A stretch of DNA of 24,888 nt, from the NCBI GenBank assembly GCA_040005555.1, contig JBDTYT010000017.1, positions 1 to 24,888 on the forward strand. Direction: 5' to 3'. This document shows positions 20,006-24,888 of the stretch, piece by piece. Under the pieces are notes generated by a model. It saw only the letters and a list, made by a program, of their open reading frames with translations. It made no database searches and was not told the origin of the DNA. Each line of letters opens with the position of its first letter. Positions within the stretch are counted from its first letter, which is position 1. A program made the position numbers and the translations under genes. The DNA is from JBDTYT01 sp040005555. GTDB taxonomy: Bacteria > Actinomycetota > UBA4738 > HRBIN12.

Positions 20006-21370
20006 GTGAGCCAGAGCACCGTCGACCGTGAACGCCTGTCCGACCTCATGGCCCGGGAGCAGGAGCGGTTCACGCAGACTCATCCCCGGTCGGGCGAGCT
20101 GTTCGAGGCCGGAGGGCGCTCGATGCTCGCGGGTGTTCCGATGCCGTGGATGACGGAGTGGGCTGGTCGGTATCCCGTGTTCGTGGCCGAGGCCGAAGGC
20201 GCCCGCTTCACCGATGTCGACGGGAACAGCTACGTCGACTTCTGCCTGGGGGACACCGGAGCCATGACCGGGCACTCCCCGAAGATCGCGGTCGAGGCGA
20301 TCGCTTCGCAGGCGGCCAACGGCATCACGCTCATGCTTCCGACCGAGGACTCGATCTGGGTCGGCGAGGAGATGGCACGCCGATTCGGGCTCCCCTACTG
20401 GCAGTTCTGTCTCACCGCCACGGACGCGAACCGCTTCACGATCCGGCTGGCGCGAGCGCTCACCCGACGGCCGAAGATCCTCGTCTACAACTGGTGCTAC
20501 CACGGGACCGTCGACGAGACGTTCGCCACCGTCGACGATCGCGGGATCACCGGCCCTCGGCCGGGCAACGTCGGACCACCGGTCGATCCGGCCGTCACTA
20601 CCCGGGTCGTCGAGTTCAACGATCTTGCGGCGCTCGAGGAGGCCCTGGCCCACGAGGACGTTGCCTGCGTGCTGGCCGAGCCCGCGCTCACGAACATCGG
20701 CATCGTGCTGCCCGACCCCGGCTACCACGAGGGGCTCCGCGCGCTCACCAGGAAGTACGGCACCTACCTCGTGATCGACGAGACGCACTGCATCTGCGCG
20801 GGGCCCGGCGGCGCCACGAGGGCATGGGGCCTGGAGCCCGACTTCCTCACGATCGGCAAGCCGCTCGCATCGGGCGTGCCGTCGGCGTGCTACGGCATGA
20901 CGCAGAAGATGGCGGACGAGACCCTGGCGTACATGGACGGGTTGCCAGCGACGGACGTCGGGGGCATCGGCGGGACGCTCTCGGGCAACGCGCTCTCGCT
21001 TGCCGCGATGCGGACGACCCTCGAACACGTCCTGACCGAAGAGGCGTTCGAGCGCATGATCCCGCTCGCCGAGCGCTGGACCGATGGCGTGAAGGCCGCG
21101 ATCGATCGGCACGACTTGCGGTGGGACGTGCAGCGGTTGGGCTGTCGCGCCGAGTACTGGTTCACGCCCCATCCGGCGCGCAACGGAGGCGAGGCCGCGG
21201 CCGCCGACGATCACGAGCTCGCTCGGTTCACGCACCTCTACGCGCTGAACCGAGGCGTGCTGCTCACGCCGTTCCACAACATGGCGCTCATGTCACCGGC
21301 CACCGTGGAGGCGGATGTGGACGCACACTCGACGGTCTTCGAGGAGATGGCCGTCGAGCTCACGGCGTGA
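20006..21370 (+). CDS. Class III PLP-dependent aminotransferase (glutamate-1-semialdehyde aminomutase-like)
   Basis: 454 residues; GTG 20006 with AGGAGG 4 nt upstream. Fold type I class III aminotransferase: FTDVDGNSYVDFCLGDTGAM (the G-D-T-G loop replaces the more usual gap-SGH motif), phosphate-binding CLTATDANRFTIRLAR, NWCYHGTVDE, AEPALTNIGIVLPDPGYHEG, LVIDETHCICAGPGGATRAW with the pyridine-nitrogen Asp258, and the PLP lysine Lys285 in DFLTIGKPLASG. DETH in place of DEVQ/DEVM puts it in the less studied branch often labelled 'aspartate aminotransferase family' or GSAM-like, which includes beta-amino-acid transaminases; I do not think it is HemL. It stands alone between a divergent methyltransferase and a convergent oxidoreductase, so context does not name the substrate. 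Confidence 0.9.
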   Translation: MSQSTVDRERLSDLMAREQERFTQTHPRSGELFEAGGRSMLAGVPMPWMTEWAGRYPVFVAEAEGARFTDVDGNSYVDFCLGDTGAMTGHSPKIAVEAIASQAANGITLMLPTEDSIWVGEEMARRFGLPYWQFCLTATDANRFTIRLARALTRRPKILVYNWCYHGTVDETFATVDDRGITGPRPGNVGPPVDPAVTTRVVEFNDLAALEEALAHEDVACVLAEPALTNIGIVLPDPGYHEGLRALTRKYGTYLVIDETHCICAGPGGATRAWGLEPDFLTIGKPLASGVPSACYGMTQKMADETLAYMDGLPATDVGGIGGTLSGNALSLAAMRTTLEHVLTEEAFERMIPLAERWTDGVKAAIDRHDLRWDVQRLGCRAEYWFTPHPARNGGEAAAADDHELARFTHLYALNRGVLLTPFHNMALMSPATVEADVDAHSTVFEEMAVELTA

Positions 21371-21399
21371 GCGATCAACGAGGTGCGCACGTTTGGTAC

Positions 21400-21419
21400 G
21401 GACGAGTTCTGCCTCGTCC
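21400..21419. terminator. Hairpin between convergent genes, possible bidirectional terminator
   Basis: GGACGAG (21400-21406), 6-nt TTCTGC loop, CTCGTCC (21413-21419): seven perfect pairs in the 71-bp convergent gap between the aminotransferase and the oxidoreductase. No U-tract follows on either strand, as is common for putative terminators in high-GC actinobacteria. Confidence 0.5.
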
Positions 21420-21441
21420 CCATCGATCAGGGAACCGACGA

Positions 21442-22371
21442 CTACGCGTCGATCGTGAGGACGGCCTTGCCCCCGATCCGGCGCTCGAGCAACGCGTCGA
21501 TCGCCGACGCGGCCTCGCTCCACGGCACCGCGAGGTCGACGCGCGACTCGAGCCGTCCTTCCGCCACCAACGCGGCGAGCGCCGCGAGCTGCCACCTCCC
21601 CGTGCGGCCCTGCAAGAGCTCGTGCGTGACGAAGTAGCCGCGCATGACGGCAGCCCCCTTGCGGTAGAACGTCCTCGGGTCGAAGCTCGCGGGATCCCCC
21701 GACGAGTTCCCGAAGCTCACGATCACCCCAGCGGAGGAGACACGGCTCACGGCGGCGTCCAGCGAGGCGCCTCCGACCGACTCGAGGATGACCTCGAACG
21801 GTTCGCCGTTGGTCGCGAGGCCGACGTGAACCTCGTGCGCGCCGAGCTCCACGAGCCCGTCGGCGCGCTCCGGTCGTCCGACGATCGCGGTGACGTGTGC
21901 GCCGGCCATCCGCGCGAGCTGGATCGCGAAGCGCCCCACCCCACCTGCCGCCCCCGTGATGGCCACCCGACGACCGAGCAATGAGCCTTCGACCGACAGG
22001 GTCCCGACGGCGGTGAGCCCGGCCACCGGCAAGGTCGCGGCCGTCTCGAACGGCAGCGCGTCGGGGATCTCGGCGACGTGATCGGTTCGCACGGCGGCCC
22101 GCTCGGCCCACCCGCCCCCGTTCACCCATCCGGCAACCCGAGCCCCGGCGGGCGGTCCGCTCCCGTCCGCCGCGGCTGCATCGACCACGCCTGCGAGATC
22201 CCATCCCGGTCGCCAGCCGTCCATCTCTCTGCGGAGCGCCGTGCACTCCCCGCGGTTCAAGGAAACCGCGCGGACGGTGACCAGGGCGTGGTTGTCGGCC
22301 CGCTTGGGCTCCTCGACCTCGCGGATCTCGATCCCCCCGCGCTGACTCGGGGCCGCCACGAGCGCTCGCAC
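21442..22371 (-). CDS. MDR-family zinc-free alcohol dehydrogenase / quinone oxidoreductase
   Basis: 309 residues from GTG 22371, with GGGAGGG about 7-8 nt upstream. Medium-chain dehydrogenase/reductase layout: N-terminal GroES-like domain (ALVTVRAVSLNRGECTALRR, GWDLAGVVDAAAADGSGPPA, GARVAGWVNGGGWAERAAVR), then the NADPH-binding Rossmann domain (LLGRRVAITGAAGGVGRFAI, the A-x-x-G-x-x-G quinone-oxidoreductase form) and the C-terminal ERRIGGKAVLTID. The catalytic-zinc Cys and structural-zinc cysteines of alcohol dehydrogenases are absent (SLNRGE where Cys would be), so it should be a zinc-independent quinone oxidoreductase or enoyl reductase. Substrate unknown. It lies 65 bp downstream of lon on the same strand and may be read through from it. 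Confidence 0.92.
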   Translation of the reverse strand: MRALVAAPSQRGGIEIREVEEPKRADNHALVTVRAVSLNRGECTALRREMDGWRPGWDLAGVVDAAAADGSGPPAGARVAGWVNGGGWAERAAVRTDHVAEIPDALPFETAATLPVAGLTAVGTLSVEGSLLGRRVAITGAAGGVGRFAIQLARMAGAHVTAIVGRPERADGLVELGAHEVHVGLATNGEPFEVILESVGGASLDAAVSRVSSAGVIVSFGNSSGDPASFDPRTFYRKGAAVMRGYFVTHELLQGRTGRWQLAALAALVAEGRLESRVDLAVPWSEAASAIDALLERRIGGKAVLTIDA

Positions 22372-22436
22372 TGTGCTCCCTCCCGTCTCACGTCCACCTC
22401 GATCGAACGGGGGAACTCTACTGGCCGAGCGAGGCC

Positions 22437-24794
22437 CTATGCGGCGCCAGCGACCTGCGGCAGCGCGGTTGCATCCTCGCGCTCGAGGGCGAGCGCGAGC
22501 ACCTCATCGACCGTCTCGACGGGGTGGAAGACGATCTCGTTCCGCACCTGCTCGGGAACGTCGTCGAGGTCGCCTTCGTTGCGCTTGGGGAGGATGACCT
22601 CCTTCAGCCCCGCTCGATGAGCGGCGAGCACCTTCTGCTTGACGCCACCGATCGGCAGCACGCGGCCCTGGAGCGTCACCTCCCCGGTCATCCCGACCGT
22701 GCTCTTCACCGCCACCTGCGACAGGAGCGAGGCGATCGCGGTGACCATCGTCACACCGGCGCTCGGACCGTCCTTCGGCACCGCGCCCGCGGGCACGTGC
22801 ACATGGAACCGGCCGCCGAGCCGCTCGGCGCCGATCCCGAGCTCCGGCGCGTGCGAGCGCACGTAGCTGAGCGCGATCTGCGCCGATTCCTTCATCACGT
22901 CGCCGAGCTGACCGGTGAGCGTGAGCGTTTCCGGACCCTCACCTTCCATCCGCGTCGCCTCGATGAACAGGACATCGCCACCGGTCCCGGTGACCGCGAG
23001 ACCCGTGGCCACGCCCGGGACGATGGTGCGATCCGCAGCCTCGAAGAAGAACTTCGGCCGGCCCAGGTACTCCCGCACATCACCCGCGTCGATCGTGACC
23101 GGCGCCTCGACGGCGTTCGAGGCCAGTTTCGTCGCGACCTTGCGCAGCACCTTGCCGAGCTCCCGCTCGAGGTTGCGCACGCCCGCCTCGCGCGTGTGGT
23201 CGGCGACGACCTGCCGCAGCGCGCCGTCGGTGATCTCGACCTCGTTCGCGTTCAGCCCGTGGCGCTCCTCTTGACGCCGGAGTAGGTGGTCGCGCGCGAT
23301 GGTCACTTTCTCGTCCTCGGTGTATCCGTCGAGCCGGATGACCTCCATGCGGTCGAGCAGCGGGCCGGGGATCGTCTCGGCCACGTTCCCGGTGGCGATG
23401 AACAGCACCTCGGACAGGTCGAGATCGACCTCGAGGTAGTGGTCGCGGAACGTGTGGTTCTGCGCAGGGTCCAACACCTCGAGCAGTGCGCTCGCGGGGT
23501 CGCCTCGCCAGTCGGCACCGACCTTGTCGATCTCATCGAGCATGAACACCGGGTTCTTCGTGCCGGCTTCCTTCAGCGCCCGCACGATGCGTCCGGGGAG
23601 CGCGCCCACGTACGTGCGTCGGTGACCGCGGATCTCGGCCTCGTCGTGCACGCCGCCGAGCGAGACCCGAACGAACTTCCGGCCGAGCGCGCGAGCAACG
23701 CTCTCGCCCAAAGACGTCTTGCCGACGCCGGGAGGACCGACGAGCGTGAGGATCGCGCCCGAGCCACGGCCGGTCGCCGCACCCAGCCCGCGCTCCTGCC
23801 GCAGCTTGCGAACCGCGAGCGACTCCACGATCCGGTCTTTCACGTCGGAGAGCCCCGTGTGATCCTCATCCAGGATGCGCCGCGCCTCGGTGATGTCGAG
23901 GTTGTCCTCGGTACGGGCGTCCCAGGGCAGCTCGGTCATCCAGTCCAGGTACGTGCGGATCCAACCGTATTCGGGCGATTGTTCGGACATGCGCTCGAGG
24001 CGCCCGAGCTCGCGCTCTGCCTCGGCGCGAGGGCCCTCCGGCATGCCGCTCTCCGCGATCTTGCGGCGATACTCCTCGACGACGTCGTCGTCGGATCCCT
24101 CGCCGAGCTCCTTGCGGATCGCCTCCATCTGCTGCCGGAGGAGGTACTCACGCTGGGTCTTCTCCATGCCGTCGCGGACGTCCGTGCGGATCTTGTCCTT
24201 CAAGCTGATCTCGGCGAGCACGTCTTTCGCCCAGGCCAGCACCTTCTCCAAGCGCTGCTCGACGTCGACCGTCTCGAGGATCTCCACCTTCTGCTCGAAG
24301 GAGAGGTCCGGCGAGTAGCCGGAGGTGTCCGCCATCTGTCCGGGATCGGTGATCCCGCGCAGGAACTCGGCGACCTGCGGCACGCCGCGGGCTTCGACGA
24401 TGTTCTCGATGACCGCTCGGTACTCGCGGGCGAGCTCGAGCGCCCGGCCGGTGGGCCGATCCGGGTCCTCTCGTGGCTCGATCTGGACCCAGGTCGCGTC
24501 ACCGGTTCCGGCCACGCCGGTCCCCACGTCGGCCCGGTAGAGCCCGCGGATCACCAGCGCCTCGAGCCCGGACTGGAGCCGTCCGACGTCCTCGACCTTC
24601 GCCACGGTACCGATCCGCGCATAGCGCTGGTCGACCTTCGGGACGAGCATGAGCTCCCCATCGGTCGACTCGGCGGCCGCGACGGCCGAGCGGGCCTCCT
24701 CGGATTCGATCGTGAGCGTGACCACCATCCCGGGCAGGACCACCCCGGTTGTGAGTGGAAGCAGCGGGAGGACTCGGGTGTCGAGCTGTGCCAT
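22437..24794 (-). CDS. lon: ATP-dependent Lon protease
   Basis: 785 residues, full length for LonA. It degrades misfolded and selected regulatory proteins in the cytoplasm. N-terminal substrate domain (about 1-200: LPLLPLTTGVVLPGMVVTLT onward); coiled-coil linker (about 200-300); AAA+ module with Walker A GPPGVGKTS (near 350) and Walker B VFMLDEIDKVG; sensor region FIATGNVAETIPGPLLDRME; C-terminal protease domain with catalytic Ser in PKDGPSAGVTMV (near 675) and Lys in GGVKQKVLAAHRAG (near 718). All catalytic parts are present. ATG 24794 has GGAAGGAAA about 8 nt upstream; an earlier ATG at 24833 would put that ribosome site within the gene. A TTGTAA-N6-TTACAA palindrome lies about 74-91 bp upstream and is the likely operator. 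No HspR HAIR or HrcA CIRCE site is visible in the sequence available. Confidence 0.97.
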   Translation of the reverse strand: MAQLDTRVLPLLPLTTGVVLPGMVVTLTIESEEARSAVAAAESTDGELMLVPKVDQRYARIGTVAKVEDVGRLQSGLEALVIRGLYRADVGTGVAGTGDATWVQIEPREDPDRPTGRALELAREYRAVIENIVEARGVPQVAEFLRGITDPGQMADTSGYSPDLSFEQKVEILETVDVEQRLEKVLAWAKDVLAEISLKDKIRTDVRDGMEKTQREYLLRQQMEAIRKELGEGSDDDVVEEYRRKIAESGMPEGPRAEAERELGRLERMSEQSPEYGWIRTYLDWMTELPWDARTEDNLDITEARRILDEDHTGLSDVKDRIVESLAVRKLRQERGLGAATGRGSGAILTLVGPPGVGKTSLGESVARALGRKFVRVSLGGVHDEAEIRGHRRTYVGALPGRIVRALKEAGTKNPVFMLDEIDKVGADWRGDPASALLEVLDPAQNHTFRDHYLEVDLDLSEVLFIATGNVAETIPGPLLDRMEVIRLDGYTEDEKVTIARDHLLRRQEERHGLNANEVEITDGALRQVVADHTREAGVRNLERELGKVLRKVATKLASNAVEAPVTIDAGDVREYLGRPKFFFEAADRTIVPGVATGLAVTGTGGDVLFIEATRMEGEGPETLTLTGQLGDVMKESAQIALSYVRSHAPELGIGAERLGGRFHVHVPAGAVPKDGPSAGVTMVTAIASLLSQVAVKSTVGMTGEVTLQGRVLPIGGVKQKVLAAHRAGLKEVILPKRNEGDLDDVPEQVRNEIVFHPVETVDEVLALALEREDATALPQVAGAA

Positions 24795-24867
24795 GGCGGT
24801 TTCCTTCCCTGATCGGACGCGAGCTTCTGGCACGTGTAACAGGAGGGCTTCCGTGCCTATTCCTGGT

Positions 24868-24885
24868 TTGTAAGCCGGATTACAA
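24868..24885. promoter_or_regulatory. TTGTAA-N6-TTACAA palindrome upstream of lon
   Basis: Perfect 6-bp arms (24868-24873 and 24880-24885). On the minus strand the distal arm TTGTAA could serve as a -35, but the hexamer 17 bp later (GAATAG) is a poor -10, so the promoter is not certain; it may be activator-dependent or lie outside the window. No other gene is in view on that side. Confidence 0.5.
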
Positions 24886-24888
24886 GCC

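Noticed and set aside
1..24888. CRISPR arrays, insertion sequences, prophage or toxin-antitoxin systems
   Set aside because: No regular direct repeats, transposase, integrase or phage genes were seen; the small HTH/Clp_N pair lacks toxin features.

Overview
The window is a dense, high-GC stretch of a bacterial chromosome. Gene content points to an actinomycete (Actinomycetota): an ECF sigma factor paired with a membrane-anchored DUF4232 protein, an InhA-like FabI, and above all a Mec/CysO/CysM cysteine pathway joined to murI, an Rv1339-like metallo-beta-lactamase, rph and rdgB, the block known from mycobacteria. Many GTG starts and several apparently leaderless genes fit this. I cannot place it more precisely; an uncultured, deep-branching actinobacterium is my inference. 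No tRNA, rRNA, CRISPR array, insertion sequence or phage gene was seen.

Layout. 1-1011 (-): 5' part of an LtrA-type membrane protein, cut by the window edge. 1123-2695 (+): ECF sigma factor overlapping its likely anti-sigma/DUF4232 partner. 2719-3539 (-): a small HTH protein and an ATPase-less double Clp_N protein, under a very clear promoter carrying two identical-arm inverted repeats and predicted to give a leaderless mRNA. 3648-4759 (-): secreted 'CHATG' protein overlapping an L,D-transpeptidase lipoprotein. 4760-5084: a 325-bp divergent intergenic region packed with inverted repeats. 5085-5812 (+): two small unrecognised proteins. 5857-6840 (+): ornithine cyclodeaminase/mu-crystallin family, convergent with an acetylpolyamine amidohydrolase-like deacetylase at 6848-7921.

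6848-13375 (-) reads as one long gene train: mec, moeB-like, cysO, cysM, murI, MBL hydrolase, rph, rdgB, deacetylase, with ATGA/GTGA overlaps or short gaps. The first four genes could form a near-complete route to cysteine on a sulfur-carrier protein: adenylation of CysO by the MoeB-like enzyme, thiocarboxylate formation, CysM transfer to an activated serine, and Mec release of cysteine. CysO here ends in Gly-Gly-Ala-Arg, so it must be trimmed before activation. selD lies just upstream on the same strand.

14501-24888: a PfkB-type kinase convergent with fabI (stop codons share CTAG); a secreted TIM-barrel-like protein divergent from a DUF885 metallopeptidase-like protein; a class I methyltransferase divergent from a class III PLP aminotransferase; an MDR-family quinone oxidoreductase; and a full-length lon with a TTGTAA-N6-TTACAA palindrome upstream. 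Most genes are housekeeping. The most unusual items are the HTH/Clp_N module with its promoter, the masked CysO C terminus within a self-contained CysO operon, and the structured 4760-5084 region.
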